From positions 1-29,251 of the forward strand of contig CAZCVP010000088.1 in the NCBI GenBank assembly GCA_964501915.1: a DNA stretch of 29,251 nucleotides, read 5' to 3'. Position numbers and translations under genes: made by a program. Numbering within the stretch: position 1 is the first letter of the stretch; each line of letters opens with the position of its first letter. Source of the stretch: CAYFPX01 sp964501915. GTDB taxonomy: Bacteria > Myxococcota_A > UBA796 > CAJQPC01. Of the stretch, positions 15,396 to 23,693 are shown piece after piece. The notes beneath the pieces were generated by a model. It was not told the origin of the DNA. It made no database searches and saw only the letters and a program-made list of their open reading frames with translations.

Positions 15396-16574
15396 TCAGT
15401 CCCTCCGGTACATCGTCATCACGCAGGCGCCGCCGAGTCCCAGGTTGTGCTGGAGCGCCACCCGGGCTCCGTCGACCTGGCGTCCCTCGCCCTGCCCGCG
15501 GAGCTGCCAGACCAGCTCGGTGCACTGGGCGAGCCCCGTGGCGCCCAGAGGATGGCCCTTGGAGAGCAGGCCCCCGGAGGGGTTGGTCACGAACTTGCCG
15601 CCGTAGGTGTTGTCGCCGCGGAGGATGAAGTCCTCGGCCTCGCCCTCGCCGCACAGCCCGATGGCCTCGTAGGTGAGCAGCTCGTTGGCCGTGAAGCAGT
15701 CGTGGAGCTCGACGACGTCGACGTCCTCCGGTCCGAGGCCCGCCTGGTCGTAGACCTTCTTCGAGGCGGCGACGGCCATGTCGTAGCCGCACATCTTGAT
15801 CATGCTCTTCTCGAAGCTGGTCGCGTAGTCGGTGCTCATGGCCTGGGCGGCGATGTAGACCGGGCGCTCGAGCCCCTTCCTGGCGGCGAAGGCGTCTGAC
15901 GCCAGCACCGCGGCCGCGGCGCCGCAGGTCGGCGGGCAGCACTGGAAGCGGGTCAGGGGATCGAAGACCTCCGGCGAGGCCAGGATCTCCTCGACCGAGA
16001 GCACCTCGTTGAACAGGGCGTAGGGGTTCTTGGAGGCGTGCTTGCGGGCCTTGTGGGCGACCTCGGCGAAGGTCTCCCGCTTCGTGCCCCAGCGCCACTG
16101 GTACTCCCGGCCGGCGCCGCCGAACATCTGGGCGGCGAAGGGGGCGTTGTTGAAGCCCTGTACGTCGCTCATCACGCCCACGTGCTGGTCGAGCGGGTTG
16201 GTGCGATCGGTGTACTTGGAGCCCAGGGCGCCCTTCTCCATCTGCTCGAAGCCGAGCACGATCACGCACTCGGCCATGCCGCCAGCGATGACCTGAGCGC
16301 CGAGCATGAGCGCCGAGGAGCCCGTGGAGCAGTTGTTGTTGACGTTGAAGACCGGGATGCCGGTGAGGCCGACCTCGTAGATCGAGCGCTGGCCGCAGGT
16401 GCTGTCCCCGAAGACGTAGCCGGTGAAGGCCTGCTCGATCTCCCCGTAGTCCACCCCGGCGTCGGCCAGGGCCGCCCGGGCCGCCGCGGCCGCCATCACG
16501 TTGTAGGGGTCGCTCTTGCCCGGCTTGCCGAACTTCACCATTCCGACGCCGATGACGTTGACTCTCTGGCTCAT
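15396..16574 (-). CDS. SCP-x-type thiolase (acetyl-CoA acyltransferase / lipid-transfer protein family)
   Basis: The 392-residue thiolase-fold protein has Cys82 in NNNCSTGSSAL as the acyl-accepting nucleophile, the HDCFTANE motif (His291) typical of the SCP-x branch, GGLLSKGHPLGATG with His341, and GLGGAC with Cys384. It lacks the C-terminal SCP2 domain that eukaryotic SCP-x carries; SCP2 domains are on the neighbouring MFE-2 protein instead. The expected reaction is thiolytic cleavage of 3-ketoacyl-CoA, possibly branched-chain or sterol-derived acyl-CoA as in other SCP-x enzymes. The start ATG 16574 has AAAGGAG seven bases upstream. It begins 23 bases after the MFE-2 stop, so the two are surely one transcription unit. 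Confidence 0.9.
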   Translation of the reverse strand: MSQRVNVIGVGMVKFGKPGKSDPYNVMAAAAARAALADAGVDYGEIEQAFTGYVFGDSTCGQRSIYEVGLTGIPVFNVNNNCSTGSSALMLGAQVIAGGMAECVIVLGFEQMEKGALGSKYTDRTNPLDQHVGVMSDVQGFNNAPFAAQMFGGAGREYQWRWGTKRETFAEVAHKARKHASKNPYALFNEVLSVEEILASPEVFDPLTRFQCCPPTCGAAAAVLASDAFAARKGLERPVYIAAQAMSTDYATSFEKSMIKMCGYDMAVAASKKVYDQAGLGPEDVDVVELHDCFTANELLTYEAIGLCGEGEAEDFILRGDNTYGGKFVTNPSGGLLSKGHPLGATGLAQCTELVWQLRGQGEGRQVDGARVALQHNLGLGGACVMTMYRRD

Positions 16575-16597
16575 GATCTGGCTCCTTTCCGCGGGAC

Positions 16598-19558
16598 TCA
16601 GGCGAGGCCGTCGAGGAAGTCGAGGTTGTGGGCGAGGTGGATGTCTCCGTCGATCCGGAGCTGGCCGCGCTGGAAGAGGTCCCGGGCGTCCGTGGCGCCC
16701 GACGCCAGGGCCGCGAGGTGCTCGTCCTCGAGGGACAGGGTGGTCAGCGCACCGTCGTCCGGGCCCTCGGACACGCTGCCCTCGCCCCGAAGGTCCACGG
16801 TCCAGGAGCCCTCCGGGGAGCTGAGGTCGAACCGGATCAAGGAGCCGTCACGTCCGGCGAAGGCCGGCGTCTCGGCCAGCCGCGCCTTCAGCGCCTCGAA
16901 GATGGTCGGCGCCGCCGCCTGCCGCTTCGGCGCGGCGACGACGGTCGGTGCCGAGCTCTCGGCCTTGATGCGGGCCACCTCGTCGGCGACCTCCTTCGGG
17001 TCGACCTCCTGGAGGAAGGTCAGCTTCTGCGAGGCCATCAGGTCGCCCGAGATCTTGAGCGCTCCGTCCATGTAGAGCTTCATCGGGTCGGCCTCGCCGC
17101 TCGTCATGCGCATGAAGTCGGCGTCGGTCAGACCCAGGGTGCAGTCGGCCTTGACCTCGGTGCCCGGCGTGACCGAGCCGGGGGCGTTCTTGAGGTCCAG
17201 GGTCCACACGCTGTCCGGCTCGCTGAGCTCGAAGGCGAAGACCTTGCCCACCTGGTCCACCAGCTCCGGGTGACGGGAGACGAAGACGCCGATGCCGATG
17301 AAGGCGTCGGCGCTGGTGGGCTCCGCCGGGGCCGCCGCCGCTGCCGCCCCGCGGGCCTTGGGCTCCGGAGCGGGGATGGACTGGAGGAAGTCCAGCTTCT
17401 GCGACGCCATCAGGTCGCCGCTGATCTTGAGCTGGCCGCCCATGTAGAGCTTCATCGGGTCGGCCTGGCCGGTGGCCATGGCGACGAAGTCGGCGTCGGT
17501 CAGGGCCAGGGTGCAGTCGGGCTTGACCGTCTCACCGGCGTCCACGGAGCCGGTGCCGTCCTTGAGGTCGAGGGTCCAGACGCTGTCGGGATCACTCATC
17601 GCGAACTGGTAGACCTTGCCGATCGAGCCCACCAGCTCCGGGTGCTCGGCGACGTAGTCCTTGATGACCGCGAAGGCGTCGGCGGCGGTGGGCTCGGCGA
17701 CCGCCTCCTCGGCCTCGCCCGTGGCCTCGACCACGGGCTCGGGCTTCTTCGGGATCTCGGTGTAGAGCTCCACCGCGGCGTGGCTGATCACCGCCGAGTC
17801 GCGCTCGGCCACCTTGCAGCGGAAGACCACCCGGGTGTCGGACTCCTTCCACATCTCGGTCACCAGGGTCTCGCCGGGGAAGACGCTGCCGGCGAAGCGG
17901 ACCTGGATGCTCCTGAAGTAGCGGGGGTCGCCGCCGCAGAAGGCGTCGATCACGTGGCGGGCGACGTAGCCATAGGTGCACAGGCCGTGGAGGATCGGCT
18001 TGTCGAAGCCGAAGGCGCTGGCGAAGCCCGGGTCGACGTGGAGCGGGTTCCAGTCGCCGGAGAGCCGGTAGAGCAGCGCCTGGTTCGGCGCCACCCGCTG
18101 CTCGATCGTGGCGTCGGGATCCCGCTCCGGCGGCACGTTGACCTCGGTGCTGGGACCGCGCTCGCCGCCCCAGCCGCCGGCGCCGCGGATGAAGGCGGTG
18201 AAGACGTTGTTGGCGACCTGGTCACCGTCCTCGTCGAAGCTGCCGGTCTCGATGATGACCAGCGCACCCTTGCCCTTGTCGAAGATGTCCTTGACCTTGG
18301 AGCGGTGGGTGAGCTTGGCCGCGGGCGGCAGCGGGAAGAAGAGCTCGGTCTTCTGCTCGCCGTGCAGCAGGCGATCGAGGCCGTAGTTGAGGCCGGGGGC
18401 CATCACGCCCTTGCTCGCCTGCTCCAGGATCTGGGCGATGACCGGGGCCACCGCGAAGGTCGGCAGCACCTTGAAGCCGCCGCCGTGGTTCTCGTAGACG
18501 ACCTGGAGGTTCCTGTCCTCCAGGGGCTCGTCTCCGGCGCCGACGCCGAGGGCGTAGATGGTGACGTCGCGCTCGGTGTAGTCGCTGTGGGTGTCGGGGA
18601 AGACGTAGCCGAGGGCCTGGTCGCAGTCGATGAAGCGGTTGCCGCCCTTGCTCGGGCCGGCGTTGAGGTTGTCGATGATCGGGCCCATCGACGCCGTGAC
18701 GCTCTCGGGGTGGGTGGGGGTGCTGAAGTCGGTGATGTCGCCCCAGCTCTCGCGGACGCTCTCGGCGGTGATCGACCGCCCGAGGCGGAAGATCCGGCCA
18801 CCGGCCCGCTCCCAGCGGAGCTTCGCAAAGAAGCCGCCGCCGACCTCGAACAGGCCCCCGTTCTCCTCGCAGTCTTCGTGGCAGAGCCAGAGCACCAGCG
18901 GGCTGACCAGCTCGGGCCCCAGGGCGTCGAACATCGCGTCGGGCACGATGCCCTCCGTGAGCCTCGACGCAGCCAGCGGCGCGATGGTGTTGGTGTGGAT
19001 GTTCCGCTTGGCGCCTTCGACGGCCAGGGTGTTGGAGAAGCCCACCAGGGCGAGCTTGGCGGCGGCGTAGTTGGCCTGGCCGAAGTTGCCGTAGACGCCG
19101 GCCGCGGAGGCGGTGTTGAGGATGCGGCCGTACCGCTGCTCCCGGAGGTGGGGCCAGGCGGCGTGGGCCACGCGGAAGGCGCCGAGCACGTGCACCTTGT
19201 GCACGATGCGCCAGTCCTCGTCGGACATCTTCTGGAAGCTGCGATCCCGCAGGATGCCGGCGTTGTTGATCACCACGTCGACCCGTCCCCAGGTGTCCAG
19301 CGCGGTCTGCACGATGCGGTCGCCGAACTCGACGGAGTCATGGTTGGCCACCGCCTCGCCGCCCGCAGCGCGGATCTCCTCGACCACCTCGTCGGCGGCA
19401 GCGCTCTCAGCGCCCTCCCCCGTGGCCGAGCCCCCGAGGTCGTTGACCACGACCTTGGCTCCGCGGCTGGCGAAGAGGTGGGCGTGGGCCCGCCCCAGGC
19501 CGTTGCCGGCGCCGGTGATGATGACAACCTTCTCGTCGAATCGGAGCTCGCCAGACAT
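16598..19558 (-). CDS. MFE-2-like multifunctional beta-oxidation enzyme with three SCP2 domains
   Basis: The 986-residue protein has the layout of eukaryotic peroxisomal multifunctional enzyme type 2. Residues 1-~305 are a short-chain dehydrogenase with TGAGNGLG (15-22), NNAG (98-101) and the catalytic S151, Y164, K168, acting on (R)-3-hydroxyacyl-CoA. Residues ~315-605 form a double hot-dog enoyl-CoA hydratase 2; SGDWNPLHVDP supplies D502, N504 and H507, and GFDKPILHGLCTYG is the family hallmark. Three SCP2 sterol-carrier domains follow at 624-727, 748-850 and 885-983, separated by Ala/Pro-rich linkers. Human-type enzymes (~736 aa) have one. The first two are close copies and the third is diverged. 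The start has GGGAGAG about six bases upstream. The thiolase gene follows at 23 bases. Confidence 0.95.
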   Translation of the reverse strand: MSGELRFDEKVVIITGAGNGLGRAHAHLFASRGAKVVVNDLGGSATGEGAESAAADEVVEEIRAAGGEAVANHDSVEFGDRIVQTALDTWGRVDVVINNAGILRDRSFQKMSDEDWRIVHKVHVLGAFRVAHAAWPHLREQRYGRILNTASAAGVYGNFGQANYAAAKLALVGFSNTLAVEGAKRNIHTNTIAPLAASRLTEGIVPDAMFDALGPELVSPLVLWLCHEDCEENGGLFEVGGGFFAKLRWERAGGRIFRLGRSITAESVRESWGDITDFSTPTHPESVTASMGPIIDNLNAGPSKGGNRFIDCDQALGYVFPDTHSDYTERDVTIYALGVGAGDEPLEDRNLQVVYENHGGGFKVLPTFAVAPVIAQILEQASKGVMAPGLNYGLDRLLHGEQKTELFFPLPPAAKLTHRSKVKDIFDKGKGALVIIETGSFDEDGDQVANNVFTAFIRGAGGWGGERGPSTEVNVPPERDPDATIEQRVAPNQALLYRLSGDWNPLHVDPGFASAFGFDKPILHGLCTYGYVARHVIDAFCGGDPRYFRSIQVRFAGSVFPGETLVTEMWKESDTRVVFRCKVAERDSAVISHAAVELYTEIPKKPEPVVEATGEAEEAVAEPTAADAFAVIKDYVAEHPELVGSIGKVYQFAMSDPDSVWTLDLKDGTGSVDAGETVKPDCTLALTDADFVAMATGQADPMKLYMGGQLKISGDLMASQKLDFLQSIPAPEPKARGAAAAAAPAEPTSADAFIGIGVFVSRHPELVDQVGKVFAFELSEPDSVWTLDLKNAPGSVTPGTEVKADCTLGLTDADFMRMTSGEADPMKLYMDGALKISGDLMASQKLTFLQEVDPKEVADEVARIKAESSAPTVVAAPKRQAAAPTIFEALKARLAETPAFAGRDGSLIRFDLSSPEGSWTVDLRGEGSVSEGPDDGALTTLSLEDEHLAALASGATDARDLFQRGQLRIDGDIHLAHNLDFLDGLA
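16610..17689 (-). repeat. Three tandem SCP2-domain coding units
   Basis: Units at 17378-17689, 17009-17317 and 16610-16906 each encode one SCP2 domain of the MFE-2 protein. Units 1 and 2 are offset by 372 bases (124 codons). They share a 27-base exact match (17440-17466 and 17068-17094) and the protein segment KISGDLMASQKL, indicating a recent internal duplication or gene conversion. Unit 3 keeps the pattern but little identity. Confidence 0.85.
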
Positions 19559-19747
19559 CGGTCTCTCCCTCGGGGATGGGGTCGTTGCGTCTCCGACGAG
19601 TACGTCCTGGCGCCAGAGATCCTCACCGCAGCCCTAACCCCACCTTGGCGGGGGCGATCAGCCCGGACGCCCGGGTGCTGACAGAGGTCGCAGGGTCTCC
19701 CAGGGCTGCGGCGCCATGCCCCCCAGGGGCTCTCCGCACCGTCGGCG
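19559..19747. other. Intergenic region upstream of the MFE-2 gene
   Basis: This 189-base gap separates the YdcF-like stop from the MFE-2 start on the same strand, the longest break inside the minus-strand run, so it probably holds a promoter. It contains a 10-bp palindrome CTGGCGCCAG at 19607-19616, a GC-rich hairpin at 19638-19653 (CCCC...GGGG with one mismatch) and another at 19662-19675 (CCCGG...CCGGG). No T-tract follows either hairpin, so I do not call a terminator, and I cannot point to a convincing -35/-10 pair. I see no coding capacity here. Confidence 0.45.
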
Positions 19748-20497
19748 TCAGAGACCCTCCGGTGGCTGCTCCGGGGGCACGCCCAGGCCGACCAGGCCCC
19801 GGAGCAGGCCCCAGAAGTAGACCCAGTTGGAGGATCGGCGCCGGGCGCTGCCCATGGCCTCGGCACGGGCCGCCTCCCGTTCCTCCAGCGACATCCACCT
19901 CGCCTCGGGCACGGCGAGGGTGCGCACCATCGGCACCCCCTCGGTCATGCGAGCCTCCACCAGCTCCTCGTCCATCGGCAGCGGCAGGCAGTCCACCCCC
20001 CACATGCGCAGCATCGAGCAGCCGACCACCACCTGGAGCTCGTCGCTGACGATGGCCGTGCGTCCGGCCACCCGACCCGTGGCCAGCCGCAAGGAGAAAG
20101 CGAGGTTCTCGTCGGTGTGCAGCGCCTGGGTCTCGACCTGGATCGCGTCGAGGGGGACGCCGAGGGCGGCGAGTCCGGCCCGCAGGGCCTCGGCTTCGAC
20201 GTAGCGGTTGTAGACCGCACCGCCGGAGGCGACGAAGGAGCGCACGACGCCCCGGTCGTAGAGTTCCTTGGCCCACAGCACCCGACGCCACTGGCAGCCG
20301 GAGACCGAGCCGTCCTTGGCGCTCGGGCAGCCGGGCAGGATCGCGGCCTCGATCGGCAGCTCCCCCTCACCCGGCGGGCTCAGCTCCTGTCCGGGGCAGC
20401 CCCAGCAGCGGGTGATGGCGAAGTGGAGCACCACGTGGACGCCCACCACCAACAGGACGACGGCGAGCAGCAGGCGGCGCCAGCGGGAGCGAAGCAC
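19748..20497 (-). CDS. YdcF/SanA/ElyC-type membrane-anchored protein (DUF218)
   Basis: The 249-residue protein has an Arg-rich N-terminus and one transmembrane helix (residues ~9-28), then the DUF218 core: EAAILPGCPSAKDG, RRVLWAKELYDRGVVRSFVASGG, VEAEALRAGLAALGVPLDAIQVETQALHTDEN, and TAIVSDELQVVVGCSMLRMWGV. This family occurs in envelope-related proteins (ElyC, SanA); its chemistry is not established. The domain would face the periplasm. The GTG start gives MLRSRWRR, with only a weak purine tract upstream. It begins 41 bases after the acyl-CoA dehydrogenase stop and may share its transcript. Four cysteines lie near the N-terminal end of the domain (CWGCPG and GC...GC). Why it sits among beta-oxidation genes is unclear. 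Confidence 0.8.
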   Translation of the reverse strand: MLRSRWRRLLLAVVLLVVGVHVVLHFAITRCWGCPGQELSPPGEGELPIEAAILPGCPSAKDGSVSGCQWRRVLWAKELYDRGVVRSFVASGGAVYNRYVEAEALRAGLAALGVPLDAIQVETQALHTDENLAFSLRLATGRVAGRTAIVSDELQVVVGCSMLRMWGVDCLPLPMDEELVEARMTEGVPMVRTLAVPEARWMSLEEREAARAEAMGSARRRSSNWVYFWGLLRGLVGLGVPPEQPPEGL

Positions 20498-20538
20498 CGC
20501 CTGTGTCTAATGCCTCTGGGAGAGCGGGAAGGACCGGG

Positions 20539-22461
20539 TCAGGACCTGGCGCTCGAGGTACTCAGGGCCGCCTCCGCGTCCGACAGCTTCCCCAGCAGCC
20601 GCACCCCGGTCGTCGTGATCACCCGATGCCGGTACCGACTCCGTGGTTCCGCCCCCTCCAGGAAGCGCTCCAGCAGCTCCCGGCGCACCGGGTCCTGCTC
20701 CTGCTGGGCCCAGAGCACCTCCGCGGCGGCGGCGTCGGTGAGCAGGCCCGTGAGCCGCTCGGCGTGGAGCAGGGCCAGGGCGAAGTCCCGCTTGGGATCC
20801 CAGTCCTTGAGCAGGCTCGCCCAGCCCTTCACCGGCGTGCTCGGCAGCTCCTTGAGCTTGCTCCCGATCAGTCGCCGGAGCAGGAAGCGGATCGCCCCGT
20901 TGGCGAGGACCCGCAGGGTGGCGGCCCGGCGCTCCAGGGGGTCGACGGCCGACAGAGACCGCCAGCGCGCGGCGGCGGAGCGACGGAGGTGGCCTCCCGG
21001 GTCCTTCACCACGCCCAGCAGGTTGTCCTTCATCGCCATCAGGGCCTGGATCTGGCTCGTGCCCTCGTAGATCGGGAAGACCATCGCGTCCCGCAAGAGC
21101 TTCTCGACCCCGTACTCCTTGGTGTAGCCGCAGCCTCCGTGGATCTGGATCGCGCGGCGGGCGGTCTCGACGGCTCGTTCGGCGCCGAACCACTTGAGCA
21201 GCGGCGTGAGCTCGCGGGAGCGGCGCTGGTGCCGCCGCATCGCGCGGGTGGCCTCCTTCCTCTCCCCCTCGTCCATGGGCATCATCTTCAGAGCCAGCCG
21301 GTACTTCTGGCCCAGCTCCTCGTGCCAGCCCGCCTCCATGCACAGGGCCCGGGTGACCTGGATGTCGGTCTGCATCTCCTCGAGCAGCTCGGCGATCATC
21401 TCGTGCTGGTCGATGGGCTTGCCCATGCTCGGGCGCTCGGCCGCATAGGCCACGGCCGCCCGCCAGGCCGCCTCCATGGCGCCCAGGGACTCGTAGCCCA
21501 CGCCGACGCGAGCGTTGTTCATCAGCATCAGCATGTAGCGGAAGCCCTCACCGCGCTCGCCGATGAGGTGGGCGGGGGTCTGGTCGTAGACGATGGACAC
21601 GGTGGCCGAGGCGTTGTGACCGAGCTTCTCCTCGAGCCCGCCGAGCTGCGCCAGCCAGCGCTTCTCCCCAGCCTCGGTGGTCTCGTAGGCGGGCACCAGG
21701 AACATCGACAGGCCCGCCAGGCCGGCCAGCGGATCGCCCTGGGTCTCCGGCTCCGTGCGGGCGATGACGAAGTGGTACTTGCCGTGGCCCGAGGTGATGA
21801 AGACCTTCTCGCCGCTGACGGTCCAGCTCCCGTCCTCGGCCTGCTCTCCCTTGCAGCGCAGGGCGGCCATGTCCGAGCCGGCACCGGGCTCGGTGATGTC
21901 CATCGAGCCCCAGGCGGCCCCGGAGGCCAGCTCCTCGATGGCGTCCTGGAAGCGGGTGCTCTCGATGCGGGGAGGGTCGACCGAGAAGGTGGTCGTGCCC
22001 TCGAGCAGGCTGTAGGACAGCGCCGCGAGGGCCATGCCCCCGTGGAAGCCCACGTGGGTGCAGATGGACACATCGGCCCGGGCGAAGAGCTCCATCTGGA
22101 TCTGGAAGAGCATCACCGGAGCGTTCATGCCGCCCAGCTCCCGCGGCAGGCAGAGGCTGTGGAGCCCCAGCTCCTCGAGGCCGGCGAAGACCTCCTTGAC
22201 CACCGGGGCCTCGACGACCTCCCCCCCCTCCAGGTGGGGGTGGGCGGCGTCCAGCTCCTTCCAGCGCGGGGCGATCTGCGTGGCGGAGAACTCACCCACC
22301 AGCCCGAGCACGTCCCGGTAGAAGTCGACGGCCTCCTCGACCGAGGTGAAGCCGTCCTCCGCCTTCCAGTCGTACTCCGTGAGGCGGACGATGGGTTCCC
22401 AGTCGATGCCGGTGTCGATGTACCAGCGCAGGTCCTCGTTGTCGTCGTAGAAGCTGGGCAT
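20539..22461 (-). CDS. Acyl-CoA dehydrogenase (large FadE-type with C-terminal extension)
   Basis: The 640-residue FAD enzyme catalyses the first, alpha-beta desaturation step of beta-oxidation. Landmarks are MDITEPGAGSDMAAL (187-201), the flavin/acyl-CoA strand WTVSGEKVFITSG, IQIHGGCGYTKEYGVEKLLRDA (438-459) and IYEGTSQIQ with the catalytic base E466. The chain is longer than the ~380-residue standard enzyme. It has a ~90-residue N-terminal segment starting PSFYDDNEDLRWYIDTG and a ~150-residue helical C-terminal extension, as in the large acyl-CoA dehydrogenases acting on long-chain substrates. GGAG lies seven bases before the ATG. It starts three bases after the tetR stop, so the regulator and enzyme form one operon. 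Confidence 0.95.
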   Translation of the reverse strand: MPSFYDDNEDLRWYIDTGIDWEPIVRLTEYDWKAEDGFTSVEEAVDFYRDVLGLVGEFSATQIAPRWKELDAAHPHLEGGEVVEAPVVKEVFAGLEELGLHSLCLPRELGGMNAPVMLFQIQMELFARADVSICTHVGFHGGMALAALSYSLLEGTTTFSVDPPRIESTRFQDAIEELASGAAWGSMDITEPGAGSDMAALRCKGEQAEDGSWTVSGEKVFITSGHGKYHFVIARTEPETQGDPLAGLAGLSMFLVPAYETTEAGEKRWLAQLGGLEEKLGHNASATVSIVYDQTPAHLIGERGEGFRYMLMLMNNARVGVGYESLGAMEAAWRAAVAYAAERPSMGKPIDQHEMIAELLEEMQTDIQVTRALCMEAGWHEELGQKYRLALKMMPMDEGERKEATRAMRRHQRRSRELTPLLKWFGAERAVETARRAIQIHGGCGYTKEYGVEKLLRDAMVFPIYEGTSQIQALMAMKDNLLGVVKDPGGHLRRSAAARWRSLSAVDPLERRAATLRVLANGAIRFLLRRLIGSKLKELPSTPVKGWASLLKDWDPKRDFALALLHAERLTGLLTDAAAAEVLWAQQEQDPVRRELLERFLEGAEPRSRYRHRVITTTGVRLLGKLSDAEAALSTSSARS

Positions 22462-22464
22462 CTC

Positions 22465-23076
22465 TCACTCCAGGGAGCGCTGTTCGAGCAGGGCGGTCCG
22501 GGCCATCCGGGTCAGCTCGGCCTGGAGCTGCTCGGCGTCCGGCTCGGGGCGCATGAGCGCAGCGGTCGAGTCACCGATCGCCACCATGCCGACCGCCGAG
22601 GAGATCACGAGCACGGTGAAGGCCTCCGGATCGGTGGCCACCCGGACCACGCCGGACTGCTGGCCGACCCGCACGGCTCGGGTCAAGAGGGCCGTCCAGG
22701 GCTGGACCATCTCCCGGAGCAGGGCCCGCATCGGCTGGGGACGGTCCAGCAGCTCCCGCAGCAGGAGCCGGGCCCGGTTGGGATCGCGCCGGAAGAAGTC
22801 GAACAGGGCGGCGAGCAGCCCGTCGAGGGTGGGGCCCTGGGTGGAGGCGGCGGCCATGAGCCGCGGCAGCTCGTCCCGCCAGTGGCCCATCAGGACCGCG
22901 AGGACCTCTTCGCGCAGGCCCTCCTTGGAGCCGAAGTGGTACACGAGGGTCGGCCGCGTGATGCCGGACGCCTCGGCGATGGCCTGGATCGGCGTGCCGG
23001 ACACACCCCTCTCCGCGAAGAGCCGAGTCGCCTCCCTCAGGATGCGCTCGCGAATGCTCTCGACCGGTTGGTTCAT
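22465..23076 (-). CDS. TetR/AcrR-family transcriptional regulator
   Basis: The 203-residue protein has an N-terminal TetR DNA-binding domain at residues ~8-56 (RERILREATRLFAERGVSGTPIQAIAEASGITRPTLVYHFGSKEGL, here seen as the helix-turn-helix ending TLVYHFGSKE). The C-terminal helical ligand domain is unique to it. Such regulators repress and are released by a small ligand. Next to acyl-CoA dehydrogenase (three bases downstream), the ligand is plausibly an acyl-CoA or fatty acid; that is inference from position. A perfect palindrome of 22 bp lies two bases upstream of its ATG, and a second imperfect one follows, pointing to autorepression. The weak ribosome binding site GAGAG is itself part of the palindrome. 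Confidence 0.93.
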   Translation of the reverse strand: MNQPVESIRERILREATRLFAERGVSGTPIQAIAEASGITRPTLVYHFGSKEGLREEVLAVLMGHWRDELPRLMAAASTQGPTLDGLLAALFDFFRRDPNRARLLLRELLDRPQPMRALLREMVQPWTALLTRAVRVGQQSGVVRVATDPEAFTVLVISSAVGMVAIGDSTAALMRPEPDAEQLQAELTRMARTALLEQRSLE

Positions 23077-23078
23077 CG

Positions 23079-23100
23079 CTCTCTACCAGATGGTAGAGAG
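23079..23100. promoter_or_regulatory. Probable TetR operator, perfect palindrome
   Basis: Perfect inverted repeat with 10-bp arms CTCTCTACCA (23079-23088) and TGGTAGAGAG (23091-23100) and a 2-base spacer. It ends two bases from the tetR start codon and covers the position of its ribosome binding site, so a bound repressor would block both transcription and translation start of the tetR-acyl-CoA dehydrogenase operon. It lies 64 bases upstream of the divergent exported-protein start. Confidence 0.75.
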
Positions 23101-23101
23101 G

Positions 23102-23118
23102 TGACTATCAGACAGTCA
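23102..23118. promoter_or_regulatory. Second, imperfect palindrome in the tetR divergent promoter region
   Basis: The 17-bp element reads TGACTATCAGACAGTCA on the plus strand, symmetrical at 14 of 16 paired positions (TGACT-N-TC-N-GA-N-AGTCA). It begins one base after the first palindrome. On the minus strand, TTGTCG followed 17 bases later by TAGTCA could be a weak tetR promoter overlapping it. Role inferred. Confidence 0.5.
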
Positions 23119-23164
23119 GTGGATCGACAAGCGGTATCCTCGGCCTCCCACTGGAGGAAGTGCC

Positions 23165-23680
23165 ATGTCCCGCTGGCTCCTGGTTCCCGCCCTGGCCCTG
23201 GTGGCCACGACCGCTGTGGCCGATGCCCCGATGACCAAGGAGCAGTACGCCAAGAAGCACTACCTGGTGGACGGCGACACCAGCCAGAGGGACGCCATCA
23301 ACCGCTGCCTGCACGCCTGGGGCGAGCACCCCTTCGGCGACGGCTCGGGCCACAAGCTGCGGGTCATCGAGACCAGCGTGCGGGTGATGGGCTTCGGGGG
23401 CTCGGAGACCGTCGACAGCGACGTCACCAGCTACCCCCAGTTGATCCTCATCCGGCCCAGCGTCAACGCGATGACCAAGACCACCTACCAGTTCCTCAAC
23501 CCCAAGGGCTGGTACTGCTTCGACACCTCGGTGACCGCCCTCGGCGCCAGCATCGTCAAGATCCACTGCGACGCCCACCTCGCCGACGTGAAGTCGGGCA
23601 CCAACGTGCTGGGCGAGGACCAGCGGGACGGTGGCGTGGTGGTGCTCGGCAAGTCCGAGGTCCAGCGCCTCTGCGAGTGA
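23165..23680 (+). CDS. Exported protein of unknown function
   Basis: The 171-residue product has a good Sec signal peptide, MSRWLLVPALALVATTAVADA, with cleavage likely after AVADA or TAVA. The mature part begins with a helical DAPMTKEQYAKKHY segment. It continues as beta-rich sequence with four cysteines (INRCLHAW, WYCFDTS, KIHCDAH, RLCE), probably two disulfides, and ends LGEDQRDGGVVVLGKSEVQ. I recognise no family. GGAGG lies seven bases before the ATG, making the start secure. It is divergent from tetR across 88 bases containing both palindromes and may be controlled by the same regulator. Its stop lies 13 bases from that of the convergent von Willebrand A lipoprotein. Confidence 0.75.
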   Translation: MSRWLLVPALALVATTAVADAPMTKEQYAKKHYLVDGDTSQRDAINRCLHAWGEHPFGDGSGHKLRVIETSVRVMGFGGSETVDSDVTSYPQLILIRPSVNAMTKTTYQFLNPKGWYCFDTSVTALGASIVKIHCDAHLADVKSGTNVLGEDQRDGGVVVLGKSEVQRLCE

Positions 23681-23693
23681 CACGGCCAACCCG

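Noticed and set aside
19638..19675. Two GC-rich hairpins as an intrinsic terminator after the YdcF-like gene
   Set aside because: Neither is followed by a T-tract on the minus strand, and one has a mismatch and a very small loop.
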